From: Bacillota bacterium
Lineage (GTDB): Bacteria; Bacillota; Proteinivoracia; UBA4975
NCBI GenBank assembly: GCA_012727415.1
Contig: JAAYHI010000150.1
Coordinates: 1 to 26,847 of the forward strand
DNA: 26,847 nt
Reading direction: 5' to 3'
Both the position numbers and the translations under genes were made by a program. Shown here one piece after another: positions 7,037 through 14,851 of this stretch. A model generated the notes under the pieces. The model ran no database searches and was not told where the DNA came from. It was given only the letters and a program-made list of their open reading frames with translations. Position 1 is the first letter of the stretch; every line of letters begins with the position of its first letter.

Positions 7037-8975
7037 CTTTCTCCTCCTCTCCCACCAAGGCCCCATAAAGGGCCGCCAGTAATTGCCCGTCCTGCTCAAA
7101 TCCCTGACTGTCGACATTTGCTGCCGCAACAATGAGGTGTTTGCCGCAGCGGCGGAGCAGGGCTCTCGCCACCCGGGCGCCGTTTTGCAGGCTGACAGAC
7201 TGGTTGTATTCATCGCTCCAGATTTCTCCCCGGGGCCAGCGGGCACTGAGGACATGGGGGTTAAGCAACTCCCGCACGTCCTGCTGAAACCAGCGCCTGC
7301 CGGTACAGTCCATCCATACCTGCACTGCAGAGGACAAGTGCCCCGAGATGTAGGCATAGGGCGTGGTCAGAATCACTGCCCGCTCCCGGTTGGCTGGCTC
7401 CAGCAGCGATTCCGCCGCCACCGTACCTGCCGACAGCATGCGGATAAAGGCGGCGCCAGCATCGGCGCCCAGGTCCAGGCGCCGGGTGGTGTTGCGGAAC
7501 TTGCGGGCAGAGGCCAGCAACTGCCGGCAGACCACCAGATCGTCCCGGGCAGGAGGCAGCCGGGAAAGGAGCTCGCCGAATACCCGCTGCAAGAATATAT
7601 CAATGGGGGCCTCGGGCCCCTGGCGGTAGTCATCCAGCCACTGCCGCAGGAGATCGTAACCCTGGGCAGCGCGGAAACCAACCCGCTCCCGCTGCCACAG
7701 CTCCAGAGGGGCTAATTCACAGCCCCGGACCTGCCGACTCAGCAGCCAGGCCCGCACTGGGTCCAGCTTCAGCAACAGCTGCAGAGACTGAGCCAGGTCA
7801 GGCACTCCCCAATCCAGCTGCCACTGGGGGTGAGCCAAAAGGGCCAGGGTCATCATGGCGCGGACATAGGGTTCGTCTATGAGGCGCCGGTTCTTGGTGA
7901 GCACATTGAGGGGCACCCCCGCCTCTTTGAGATGCAAGGCCAGGGTGTGCTCCAGGACTTTATCTGCCAGAGGCGCTATGACAGCGATTTCAGCGGCAGG
8001 CACCCCCTCACCCAGGAGGCGGATCACCCTTTCCCCTGTTCGCTCCAGGAGTTCGCTGCGCAAATCTTCGTGAATGAGCTCAATCTTCGGCCGCCTCCGG
8101 GGAAGAACGGGAGCAATGCCCCTGAGGATGCTGGTATACACTGCCCTGCCTGCCCCCAGGCCCCGGCGGGGGCGCACCGGCACAATCTTGCCGACATCGC
8201 CAAACCGCTGCCACCCTCCCGGGGCATCGGCCCCGAAAAAACCCGCGTGGCCGCCGTCGGTGCTGAAAGTAAGCACTGCCCGGTCGACATGCTCCAGAAA
8301 CACGGCGATTAAATCGTGGGCGGCAGGGGACTGTTCATCGACATCGTCGGCCAGCAGATGCTTAAACTGCCGCAATTCCCGGCGGTACCAGGGCTCCTCC
8401 AGCAAGCTGCGGTACAGGGAAACTGCCAGGCCATAGTCCAGGGTCCCCGTCTTTTCCGCTTCGGCAATATAACTGTCGAGGATTTCCTGAGCAGAAGCGA
8501 ATATCTTGCTGTCTTTTGCCGGCATTGCCGCCGCCAGGCGGTTGCCGATGTCGGAAAAGGGTATGCCATTAAGGCTGGCCAGGACCAAACAACTGCCCAG
8601 CTGAATCGCCAGGCGCTCAGGGCTGGTGACGAGGCCGGCAAAATCCCCTTGCCTGGCTTGGATATGCCTGAGCATAGCAAACTGGCTGGTCTCCACCGTC
8701 AGGAATTCCGGCTCCAGCCACATCTTGCCCCAGGGTTCCAGGCGCGGCCAACAGCGCCGGATCTCCCGCTGCACCCAGCCAAAGTATGTATACACATGTA
8801 TGGGACCAGCCCAGGGAAAATCCACCCGCTCCCGCCAGTCCCGAACATCCCGGGCGTTCCACAACAACACCAGGATTGAGTCAGTGCAGTCTTTTCCAGC
8901 CAGGTCGCTGTAGTACTGCCACAGTTTCTCGGTTTTCCCGGCCCCGCCGGGGCCCACCAAGAGCGTCCTCTCCAT
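7011..8975 (-). CDS. Degenerate SF1 helicase-like ATPase, AddB/RecC-like scaffold subunit
   Basis: The 654-residue protein starts with an intact Walker A, GPGGAGKT (8-15). Relics of the SF1 fold follow: TLDYGLAVSLYRSLL (about 178-192, as in the xDFDDLL motif of UvrD), an altered motif II LLADDVDEQSP (207-217) and an altered motif III DGGHAGFFGAD (240-250). The C-terminal half has no recognisable motif V (HxxKGLE) or motif VI (VAxTRAR), so it may bind ATP but is unlikely to be a translocating helicase by itself. This is reminiscent of AddB, which has an SF1-like fold with limited motor function, but the AddB nuclease domain is absent. ATG 8975-8973 follows a GGGAGGGGG site. It is the first gene of the cluster. 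Confidence 0.7.
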   Translation of the reverse strand: MERTLLVGPGGAGKTEKLWQYYSDLAGKDCTDSILVLLWNARDVRDWRERVDFPWAGPIHVYTYFGWVQREIRRCWPRLEPWGKMWLEPEFLTVETSQFAMLRHIQARQGDFAGLVTSPERLAIQLGSCLVLASLNGIPFSDIGNRLAAAMPAKDSKIFASAQEILDSYIAEAEKTGTLDYGLAVSLYRSLLEEPWYRRELRQFKHLLADDVDEQSPAAHDLIAVFLEHVDRAVLTFSTDGGHAGFFGADAPGGWQRFGDVGKIVPVRPRRGLGAGRAVYTSILRGIAPVLPRRRPKIELIHEDLRSELLERTGERVIRLLGEGVPAAEIAVIAPLADKVLEHTLALHLKEAGVPLNVLTKNRRLIDEPYVRAMMTLALLAHPQWQLDWGVPDLAQSLQLLLKLDPVRAWLLSRQVRGCELAPLELWQRERVGFRAAQGYDLLRQWLDDYRQGPEAPIDIFLQRVFGELLSRLPPARDDLVVCRQLLASARKFRNTTRRLDLGADAGAAFIRMLSAGTVAAESLLEPANRERAVILTTPYAYISGHLSSAVQVWMDCTGRRWFQQDVRELLNPHVLSARWPRGEIWSDEYNQSVSLQNGARVARALLRRCGKHLIVAAANVDSQGFEQDGQLLAALYGALVGEEEKDALSAGTR

Positions 8976-8993
8976 ACTACCCCCTCCCATTTT

Positions 8994-9002
8994 ATTATAC
9001 CA
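8994..9002 (-). promoter_or_regulatory. Extended -10 promoter of the recombination cluster
   Basis: On the minus strand a perfect TATAAT (8999-8994) is preceded by TG plus one base, giving the extended -10 form TGGTATAAT. No good -35 box is seen (TTCCTG with an 18-bp spacer is the best), which fits extended -10 promoters. The predicted start point leaves a leader of about a dozen bases that already contains the ribosome binding site. Confidence 0.65.
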
Positions 9003-9030
9003 TTCCCCCGGCATTGACAGGAATAATAAT

Positions 9031-9064
9031 GCCCTGCACTGCACCCGCCGGTGCAGTACAGGGC
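9031..9064 (-). terminator. Strong hairpin after the Mrr-like gene, probable terminator
   Basis: An inverted repeat of 15 bp with one mismatch (9031-9045 with 9050-9064, loop of 4) lies 36 bp after the stop of the Mrr-like gene. On the minus strand it is followed by ATTATTATT rather than a clean T run. It separates the tyrS-pepF side from the recombination cluster, whose promoter lies just beyond it. Confidence 0.55.
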
Positions 9065-9100
9065 GTAAGGCATTGGACTATTGGGCAAGCTGTTCCAGTA

Positions 9101-9628
9101 TCATTGACTGCGGTTTTTTGTGGCGGCGGCAGTTTTCATCCCCTCGGGAATGCCGTCGGCCAGGCGTTCCAGTTCGGGTTCCACCCGGTTGAATCGCCAC
9201 AGCCACACACCTAAATCTATGGCCAGGCGGCGCGCTCTTCTGGTAAAGCCCTCCTTGCTGACCAGGATGGCAAATTCACAGTTCATCCTGCTCATGGCTT
9301 CACTGACCGCCATGACAGAGCGCTCATCGATAGGCTTGCGCCACCACTTGATATGGAGGTATGTCTTCGCCCCCAGCCGGGACAAGGTGTATTCCGCGCC
9401 CATGCGCCCCTGAAACAGCACCTTTTCCACCTCATAGCCCTGGCGAAAAAAGTAGTCCAGGACGGCGGCATTGCTGCCGGGAGCGGAAGGAGCTTTCCGC
9501 CGGCGCAGAATAATTGCCGCCAAGTACACTGCAATCAGTACAGCCAACACAGGCCAGTATGGGGAAGCAAAGCGGACGAATTCCCGGAGGGTGTCCCCTG
9601 CCAGTTTCAGGGCCCTTTCCATCAACAT
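9101..9628 (-). CDS. Membrane-anchored Mrr/restriction-endonuclease-like protein, altered active site
   Basis: The 175-residue protein has one membrane helix (about residues 24-40, then Arg-Arg-Arg) and a C-terminal domain (about 53-150) resembling the Mrr-type PD-(D/E)XK fold: GYEVEKVLFQGRMGAEY, then TYLHIKWW. In the canonical pattern these would be GADF and VQVKxW; here the metal-binding Asp is Glu79 and the Gln is His92, while Lys94 is kept. Nuclease activity is therefore uncertain. ATG at 9628-9626 is listed; ATG at 9622-9620 has better spacing to the GGGGG element and may be the real start. It follows the small helical gene by 14 bp. A relative with a canonical motif is encoded at 21763-22698. 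Confidence 0.7.
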   Translation of the reverse strand: MLMERALKLAGDTLREFVRFASPYWPVLAVLIAVYLAAIILRRRKAPSAPGSNAAVLDYFFRQGYEVEKVLFQGRMGAEYTLSRLGAKTYLHIKWWRKPIDERSVMAVSEAMSRMNCEFAILVSKEGFTRRARRLAIDLGVWLWRFNRVEPELERLADGIPEGMKTAAATKNRSQ

Positions 9629-9642
9629 CCCCCTTTCCCAAA

Positions 9643-10041
9643 TTACTGGGCTTCCCGGCTGCCCAGCTCCTTTAAGAGGCGGAGAAGGTAGTGGTAATGG
9701 GGAGCCAATGGGGTATCCTCCTCCAACTCTTCTTTAATCCTTATGGCCATCTGGTTGAGGACGAAGGGATTTTCCTGATGAAAAACCATGATCATCCTCA
9801 GGGCGCGAGTGGTATTGGTAAATGCCTTCTTGGCCTGAAGTCTCAGGGAAAATGCCCAAAACCCTCTATCCTTTGTTTGCAGGGTTTGATAGCACTCCTT
9901 TATGCGGTTGATGTGGAGCTCGAGATATTCCATAGCCCCCTCATACACTTGCAGGTCGGGACGGGGCTCCAGAAGGTTCTGTGCCGCCTCAATTCTCGGC
10001 AACGGTCCATAGCGGACCTCAGGATTCTCCAGCAGTTTCAC
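9643..10041 (-). CDS. Small predicted all-helical protein of unknown function
   Basis: I do not recognise this family. The 132-residue product is soluble, has no signal peptide or membrane helix, and appears to be almost wholly alpha-helical, with basic and acidic faces (RIKECYQTLQTKDRGFWAF, then IRIKEELEED). The frame can start at TTG 10047, but that codon abuts the GGGAGGAGG site; GTG at 10041-10039 lies 6 bases after the site and is chosen. It sits 19 bp after pepF and 14 bp before the Mrr-like gene, so the three are probably one transcript. Nothing in the sequence ties its role to either neighbour. Confidence 0.7.
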   Translation of the reverse strand: MKLLENPEVRYGPLPRIEAAQNLLEPRPDLQVYEGAMEYLELHINRIKECYQTLQTKDRGFWAFSLRLQAKKAFTNTTRALRMIMVFHQENPFVLNQMAIRIKEELEEDTPLAPHYHYLLRLLKELGSREAQ

Positions 10042-10060
10042 GGCCAACCTCCTCCCAGGC

Positions 10061-11869
10061 TTACAGCAGTTCCTCTAACTCAGCCAGCAGTTTTGAGAAT
10101 ACTTCCAGGGTGGTGACCAGGGGCTTGGGCTCCGTCATGTCCACGCCGGCAGTCTTCAGGATGTTGAGGGGGTAATCGGAACCGCCGCTCTTGAGGAATT
10201 GCAGGTAGCGCTTCGTTGCCTCCTCATCGCCGGCAAGGACATTTTGCGCCAGGCAGGTGGCGGCGGCGAATCCGGTGACATACTTGTAGACGTAGAAATT
10301 GTAGTAGAAATGGGGAATCCTTGCCCATTCCAGGCCGATGAGGTCGTCCACTTCCATCTCCGGCCCGTAGTACTTTTTGTTGAGTTCCAGCCACAGGTTG
10401 CTGAAATCTTCATTGGTCAGGGACTGGCCGGCCTCGCTGCGGGCGTAAATTTCCTTTTCAAACTCTGCAAACAAGGTCTGTCGGTAGACAGTGCCCCGGA
10501 TTGTCTCGAGGTACTCGTTAATGATGTACAGACGCTTCTGCTTGTCCTCAGTGGTTTTCAATAAGTAATCATTGAGGAGGGCTTCATTGAGGGTGGAAGC
10601 CACTTCCGCCAAAAAGATGGGATATTGTGCCGTCGAAGGAGGCAAATTGGTCTTGCTGTAATAGCTGTGCATGGAATGGCCCAGCTCATGGGCAAGGGTG
10701 GAAGCATCATTGAGGGTATCGTCATAATTCAGGAGCATAAAGGGTTTAGTGGAATAACTCCCCCAGGAATAGGCGCCGCTGCGCTTGCCTTTGTTTTCAT
10801 AGACATCAATCCAGCCTTCAGTAAAGGCCTTGCTGGCATCGCGCACATATTCCTCACCCAAGGGGGCGAGGGCAGCGAGGACCATTTCCCTGGCCTTGGC
10901 AAAGGGTACTTCCATCTTCACTTCAGACACCAAAGGTGCGTAGATGTCGTGCATGGCAATTTTCTCCAGGCCCAACACGCGCTTTTTCAGGCTTACATAT
11001 CTGTGCAGGGGCTCCAGGTTGGCGTTGATGGTGTCGACGACATTGTCGTAGACGCTGACGGGGATATTATCGGTAAAAAGGGCGGCCTCCCTGGCGCTGG
11101 CAAAGTTCCTGGCCCGGGCAAAGAACATGCCTCCCTTAATTTTGCTGTTAAGGCTGGTGGCCAGGGTATTTTTGATATTGCCATAGGTGGTGTACATGGC
11201 CTCATAGGCCTCTCTGCGCACCCGCCTGTCGGGGGATTGCATGAACTTGATATAACGGCCGTGGGAAAGCTCAACTTTTTCGCCCTCTTCATCCCTGATC
11301 TCCGGGAAGCGCATATCTGCATTATTGAGCATCGAGAAGATGTTGTAGGGAGCATCGTCCAGCTCTCCCGCCATAGCCAGCAACTGCTCCTCCCGGGGGC
11401 TGAGGGTATGCGGTTTTTGGCGCAGGACATTATCCAAATAGTGCCGGTATTCATCTAGGCCCGGTTCCTCTTTCAAGAAACCGCTGACGACCCCATCCTC
11501 CAGGCCCAACAGTTCCGGCTCGATGAAGGAAACAGCTGTATTGAGCACAACCCCCAGAGAGCCAGCCCGGTCAGCCATGCCCTGGTGCTTGGCATTGCTG
11601 GTATCTTCGTCACGGCGCAAATTGGCAAAGACAATGACCTGGGAGCCCAGGACCATGATTTCATCCCTCAGCTTCAAACATTCCAGCAGAGTCCCGGCAC
11701 TAGCCCCTAAACGGCCGGAATAACCCTTGATCTTCTCCGCCAGTTCCTTGACTGCGGCAAAATCTCTTTCCCATTCCTCATCAGTTGCATAGACAGACTC
11801 CAAATCCCACTTGAATTCCTGTGGGATCTCCTGCCGGGCAGGGACTCCGCTTTTTTTTACTTGTGTCAC
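10061..11869 (-). CDS. pepF: Oligoendopeptidase F (M3 family zinc metallopeptidase)
   Basis: The 602-residue protein is a cytoplasmic zinc endopeptidase that cleaves short peptides, in peptide recycling and in degrading cleaved signal peptides. The zinc site HELGH is at 394-398 (THIMET-type HExxH), with Glu422 in the downstream FLAEVASTLNEAL segment as the third ligand. The N-terminal helical lid (about 20-200) and the YSWGSYSTKPFMLLNY segment (367-382) match PepF proteins, and the length of about 600 is normal. The GTG start (11869-11867) has AGGAGGG 6 bases upstream. It lies 77 bp after tyrS, with no clear terminator between; a TATAAA at about 11917-11922 could be a -10 box but has a poor -35. 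Confidence 0.95.
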   Translation of the reverse strand: MTQVKKSGVPARQEIPQEFKWDLESVYATDEEWERDFAAVKELAEKIKGYSGRLGASAGTLLECLKLRDEIMVLGSQVIVFANLRRDEDTSNAKHQGMADRAGSLGVVLNTAVSFIEPELLGLEDGVVSGFLKEEPGLDEYRHYLDNVLRQKPHTLSPREEQLLAMAGELDDAPYNIFSMLNNADMRFPEIRDEEGEKVELSHGRYIKFMQSPDRRVRREAYEAMYTTYGNIKNTLATSLNSKIKGGMFFARARNFASAREAALFTDNIPVSVYDNVVDTINANLEPLHRYVSLKKRVLGLEKIAMHDIYAPLVSEVKMEVPFAKAREMVLAALAPLGEEYVRDASKAFTEGWIDVYENKGKRSGAYSWGSYSTKPFMLLNYDDTLNDASTLAHELGHSMHSYYSKTNLPPSTAQYPIFLAEVASTLNEALLNDYLLKTTEDKQKRLYIINEYLETIRGTVYRQTLFAEFEKEIYARSEAGQSLTNEDFSNLWLELNKKYYGPEMEVDDLIGLEWARIPHFYYNFYVYKYVTGFAAATCLAQNVLAGDEEATKRYLQFLKSGGSDYPLNILKTAGVDMTEPKPLVTTLEVFSKLLAELEELL

Positions 11870-11946
11870 TTTTTTCCCTCCTGAAATATAAACCTGTTCT
11901 TTACTTTATAATTCGCTTGCGCGGAAGAAAAACCTTCTTCTGGCAA

Positions 11947-13176
11947 CTATCCGCAAACAACATGATGGTGGTCTTTTTTCCCTTTGCGCAGGGCAATCCT
12001 GCCCCCCTCAAGAAAACTGCTGTCCACTACTAATTGAATATCCCCGATACGCTGCTCGTTTACTGTCAGTCCTCCTTGCTGAATGAGGCGCCGGCCTTCG
12101 CTCTTGCTGGCCACCAGGCCGCACTCCACCAGCAGGTCGACGATGTTGATGCCGGCCTCCAGGCGGTGGCCCTTGATACAGGTGGTGGGGATGGCTCCTG
12201 CCTCCTGGCCGCCGGCAAATAATGCCCGGGCAGCTTTCCTTGCTTGCACAGCCTCCTCTTCTCCGTGGACCAGTTTTGTCACCTCATAGGCCAGGCGCTC
12301 CTTGGCAGCGTTGATTTCCTGACCTTCTTTTGCCGTCAGGACATCAATTTCTTCTACTGGCAGGAAGGTGTAGAACTTGAGGAAGCGGTTGACATCCTTG
12401 TCGTGGGTATTGCGCCAGTACTGGAAAAACTCGTAGGGCGAGGTGAGGGAGGGATTGAGCCATACGGCACCGGCCTCGGTCTTGCCCATCTTTTTGCCGT
12501 CAGCAGTCTCTAACAGGGGAATGGTGAGGCCATAAGCCTCCTCCTGTTCCAGGCGCCGAATGAGGTCCACCCCCGAGATGATATTGGACCATTGGTCGTC
12601 ACCGCCAATCTGCAGCCTGCAGCCATGCCTGCGGAACAAGGTGAGGAAGTCGTAAGATTGGAGGAGCATATAATTGAGCTCCAAAAAGGATAAGCCCCGC
12701 TCCATCCTGATTTTAAAACATTCGTACGTCAACATGCGGTTGACAGAAAAGTGCGCCCCCACTTCCCGCAGAAACTCAATGTAGTTGAGCTTAAGGAGCC
12801 AGTCGGCGTTGTTTACCATGGTCACTTCCGGGCCGGGGATTACATCCATGATCGCCCTTATTTGATTGCCGATGGCCTTGGTGTAGGCGGCAATGGTTTC
12901 GACAGCCAACATCTGCCGCATCTCGGTCTTGCCGCTGGGATCGCCGACCATGGTGGTTCCTCCGCCTAGGAGGGCAATGGGGTGATGGCCACAGCGGCGC
13001 ATATAGGCCATGACCATAATCGGCAGCAGATGTCCCACATGGAGGCTTTCGGCGGTGGCGTCAAAACCAATATAAAATGTAGTGGGTTGCTGCAGCTGTT
13101 TCAGCAGCGGTTCCTCATGGGTGCGCTGTTTTACCAGGCCCCTTTCCTCCAGAACTTTTAATGCATCCTTGGTCAT
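11947..13176 (-). CDS. tyrS: Tyrosyl-tRNA synthetase
   Basis: The 409-residue class Ic synthetase charges tRNA-Tyr with tyrosine. It shows the HIGH motif as HVGH (46-49), the tyrosine-binding region around YIGFDATA (35-42), QIGGDDQWSNI (189-199), the KMSKS motif as KMGKT (229-233), and a C-terminal S4 RNA-binding domain (about 340-405, GHRLEAGINIVDLL then GRRLIQQGGLTVNE). HVGH, KMGKT and the length of 409 resemble the TyrZ-like branch of tyrosyl-tRNA synthetases. The ATG is preceded by AGAGG 8 bases upstream. A T-box leader whose specifier codon reads UAC lies directly upstream, so expression should rise when uncharged tRNA-Tyr accumulates. Confidence 0.97.
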   Translation of the reverse strand: MTKDALKVLEERGLVKQRTHEEPLLKQLQQPTTFYIGFDATAESLHVGHLLPIMVMAYMRRCGHHPIALLGGGTTMVGDPSGKTEMRQMLAVETIAAYTKAIGNQIRAIMDVIPGPEVTMVNNADWLLKLNYIEFLREVGAHFSVNRMLTYECFKIRMERGLSFLELNYMLLQSYDFLTLFRRHGCRLQIGGDDQWSNIISGVDLIRRLEQEEAYGLTIPLLETADGKKMGKTEAGAVWLNPSLTSPYEFFQYWRNTHDKDVNRFLKFYTFLPVEEIDVLTAKEGQEINAAKERLAYEVTKLVHGEEEAVQARKAARALFAGGQEAGAIPTTCIKGHRLEAGINIVDLLVECGLVASKSEGRRLIQQGGLTVNEQRIGDIQLVVDSSFLEGGRIALRKGKKDHHHVVCG

Positions 13177-13200
13177 TGCTTATTCCTCTCTTTCTTTAAC

Positions 13201-13230
13201 AAAAATAACTCGCCCCCATAAGGGACGAGT
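13201..13230 (-). terminator. Regulated terminator of the T-box leader
   Basis: A 9-bp stem with one G-U pair (13230-13222 with 13216-13208, loop of 5) is followed on the minus strand by TTATTTTT. It lies 14 bp after the end of the T-box sequence and 24 bp before the tyrS start codon, the usual place for the T-box attenuator. Confidence 0.88.
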
Positions 13231-13432
13231 ATGATTCCCGCGGTACCACCCTGCTTGACCGCCCCAGGGGCGGCCCGCTCTTTAGCTTTTATCGGGGCTG
13301 CCGCCGCAGCCTACCGGGACACGCCTTTCGGTGCGGAACTCCGGGGTGTACGCTTCCCCCTTTGTTGCCGGTTCTCACCTGCCACCGGCTCTCTGGGAAC
13401 AAAGGCTGGGTTAGCTCTCCCCATCATCGCTG
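13201..13432 (-). promoter_or_regulatory. Tyrosine-specific T-box riboswitch leader of tyrS
   Basis: On the minus strand the leader begins about AGCGATGATGG (13432) and contains the stem I distal consensus AGAGAGCC..GGTGAGAACCGG. The specifier triplet TAC (13350-13348) is followed by ACC and CGGAGT, as in the T-box consensus; TAC is a Tyr codon and agrees with the downstream gene. The T-box sequence AGGGTGGTACCGCGGG is at 13252-13237. It binds the CCA end of uncharged tRNA and swaps the terminator (13230-13201) for an antiterminator. Confidence 0.95.
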
Positions 13433-13437
13433 AATTT

Positions 13438-13465
13438 ATAATATTGAATTAATCCTTTACGTCAT
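13438..13465 (-). promoter_or_regulatory. Probable promoter for the T-box/tyrS transcript, inside the preceding gene
   Basis: On the minus strand ATGACG (13465-13460) is 16 bp before TATTAT (13443-13438), 4 and 5 of 6 matches to the sigma-A consensus. The predicted start point near 13431 coincides with the first conserved bases of the T-box leader. The promoter overlaps the last codons and the stop of the NTF2-like gene. Confidence 0.5.
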
Positions 13466-13868
13466 AGACCTTCCAATTCCGCCCTTCCCGACGCAGGAGG
13501 AAGTCGTCGGCCTGGATGAGGCCGGGTCCATAGTAGACAGTGACAACGGCTTCATCACCATTGATTACAGCTTCATCAACATTATAGTGCTCGAAAAGCA
13601 GGTCTCCATCCTGCCAAAAAACCTGCCACAGGGAGTCACTGTATACAGAGACCTGGGCCTGAACACTTTCCAGCACCGAAGGGTGGACATATTTCTCCAG
13701 AGTCTCTACATCTTTGTGGACAAAGCTATCCAGCATACCAGTAACCGCATTTTCCGGCGTCGGCGGAGAAAAGGTCGCGGCCAAAACCACCAGGGTAAGA
13801 ACCAGCGTTACTGCACCCGTAATAATATATGTCAGCCGCTTATTCCGGGAGTCTTTAGGTTCAGTCAC
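13449..13868 (-). CDS. Small membrane-anchored protein with NTF2/DUF4878-like domain
   Basis: The 139-residue protein has a short cytoplasmic N-terminus (TEPKDSRNKRL), a membrane helix (about residues 12-31) and an extracytoplasmic domain. The pattern ENAVTGMLDSFVHKDVETL followed by strands ending RREGRNWKVYDV resembles NTF2-like/DUF4878 domains, which are small cone-shaped folds of unknown role on the cell surface. I assign no function. A TTG at 13934 would add 22 codons but has no ribosome binding site; GTG at 13868-13866 has GGGAGAGG 6 bases upstream and is chosen. It follows plsC by 72 bp; its 3' end is 17 bp before the T-box leader, with no terminator between. Confidence 0.7.
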   Translation of the reverse strand: MTEPKDSRNKRLTYIITGAVTLVLTLVVLAATFSPPTPENAVTGMLDSFVHKDVETLEKYVHPSVLESVQAQVSVYSDSLWQVFWQDGDLLFEHYNVDEAVINGDEAVVTVYYGPGLIQADDFLLRREGRNWKVYDVKD

Positions 13869-13940
13869 AGCTATCCTCTCCCTTTGCCAAATAAAATACC
13901 ATGTTTTTTGGATTAGGGCAACTTTCTTTTCCAAAATCGA

Positions 13941-14681
13941 TTAAATTGTAGCCTCCGACGCCTGCTGCCATCCTGCCGCCACCATGTCCCTGACCCTGGA
14001 AGCCAGGGTGGTGCTCCCCATATCCTTATAATCTTCAGGAGAAATGGTCGGCATGACCTGGAGGACAATCCTCGATGGCGTAATCCTCTTTTTGCTGCCT
14101 TCGTAAATTTCGCGGGTGCCGTAAATTGCCACCGGGACAATGGGCACATCAGCTTTCATGGCCAATTTCATGCTGCCGCTTTTAAAATCACCTATGTTCC
14201 CGGTGAGATTGCGGGTTCCCTCAGGGAAAATGACCATGGAAAGGCCGTTGCGGATTTGCTCGGCCCCGCGGCGGAAGACCTTGGCTGCCTGGCGCACATC
14301 CTCCCGATCCAAATACAGGCAGCCCACTTCCACCATGAGACTGCTGATCACCGGCACCTTGGCCAGCTCTTTTTTGGCCATAAAGGCAATGGGCTTGGCG
14401 ATGTATCCCAACATCAGCATGATGTCAAAAATACTGAGGTGGTTTGCCATAAAGACCGCAGGCCCAGGGGGTATGTTCTCCAGTCCCCGGACGGTAACCT
14501 TGCTGCCGGTGGCAGCCAGCACCACCCTGCCCCACCAATGGGCATAGCGGGAAATAATACCCTGCCGCAGCTTATTGCAGCGGATTAATTTTAAAAACCA
14601 TAACACAGGCAGAAGCAACGCTCCCAGGAGGGTTGCAAAGAAAGCAATCACTACCCAATATATTGTGCGCATCAATATCAT
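13941..14681 (-). CDS. plsC: 1-acyl-sn-glycerol-3-phosphate acyltransferase (PlsC family)
   Basis: The 246-residue membrane enzyme should transfer an acyl chain to lysophosphatidic acid, making phosphatidic acid for phospholipid synthesis. It has an N-terminal membrane helix (about residues 7-32), the catalytic H-x4-D motif NHLSIFD (His81, Asp86), the acceptor-binding block FPEGTRN (152-158) and the later VPIVPVAIYG block (about 179-188). Length is normal for the family. ATG 14681-14679 is preceded by a GGTGGTGG element. A second ATG three codons in cannot be excluded. Its promoter is divergent from that of the ABC importer. Confidence 0.92.
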   Translation of the reverse strand: MILMRTIYWVVIAFFATLLGALLLPVLWFLKLIRCNKLRQGIISRYAHWWGRVVLAATGSKVTVRGLENIPPGPAVFMANHLSIFDIMLMLGYIAKPIAFMAKKELAKVPVISSLMVEVGCLYLDREDVRQAAKVFRRGAEQIRNGLSMVIFPEGTRNLTGNIGDFKSGSMKLAMKADVPIVPVAIYGTREIYEGSKKRITPSRIVLQVMPTISPEDYKDMGSTTLASRVRDMVAAGWQQASEATI

Positions 14682-14711
14682 CTATTCCACCACCTGCCAC
14701 TTTCTCCGCTT

Positions 14712-14740
14712 ATTATAGCACGTCATATTGCCGCGGGAAA
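14712..14740 (-). promoter_or_regulatory. Promoter for plsC
   Basis: On the minus strand a perfect TATAAT (14717-14712) lies 17 bp after TTTCCC (14740-14735). The -10 box is consensus, the -35 weak. The leader to the plsC ATG would be about 24 bases. Confidence 0.5.
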
Positions 14741-14805
14741 GATTAAGCCTGGCCCCCCAGCAACAGAGGCCAATTAGTCTTAATCGGGAGGAAGATGAAT
14801 AGAAT

Positions 14806-14811
14806 TATAAT
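14806..14811 (+). promoter_or_regulatory. -10 element for the ABC importer operon
   Basis: A perfect TATAAT lies 40 bp before the lipoprotein start codon. No acceptable -35 box is found 16-18 bp upstream, so the promoter may depend on an activator. No known riboswitch fold was recognised in the 110 bp between here and the plsC promoter. Confidence 0.45.
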
Positions 14812-14851
14812 GTGCACGTCAATAACAATTTTTGGTAAGGAGGGAAACCCG

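Noticed and set aside
7037..7357. N-terminal extension of the helicase by 107 codons
   Set aside because: It is the out-of-frame reading of the preceding ATPase gene; the ATG at 7036 has a strong AGGAGG.
10625..11458. Plus-strand open frame of 277 codons opposite pepF
   Set aside because: Antisense shadow of a gene with an intact HELGH zinc site; composition is Gly/His/Ile-rich without any domain pattern.
14741..14851. Riboswitch in front of the ABC importer
   Set aside because: The leader after the -10 box is only about 34 bases and shows no conserved fold; the flanking GGCC pairs are too weak.
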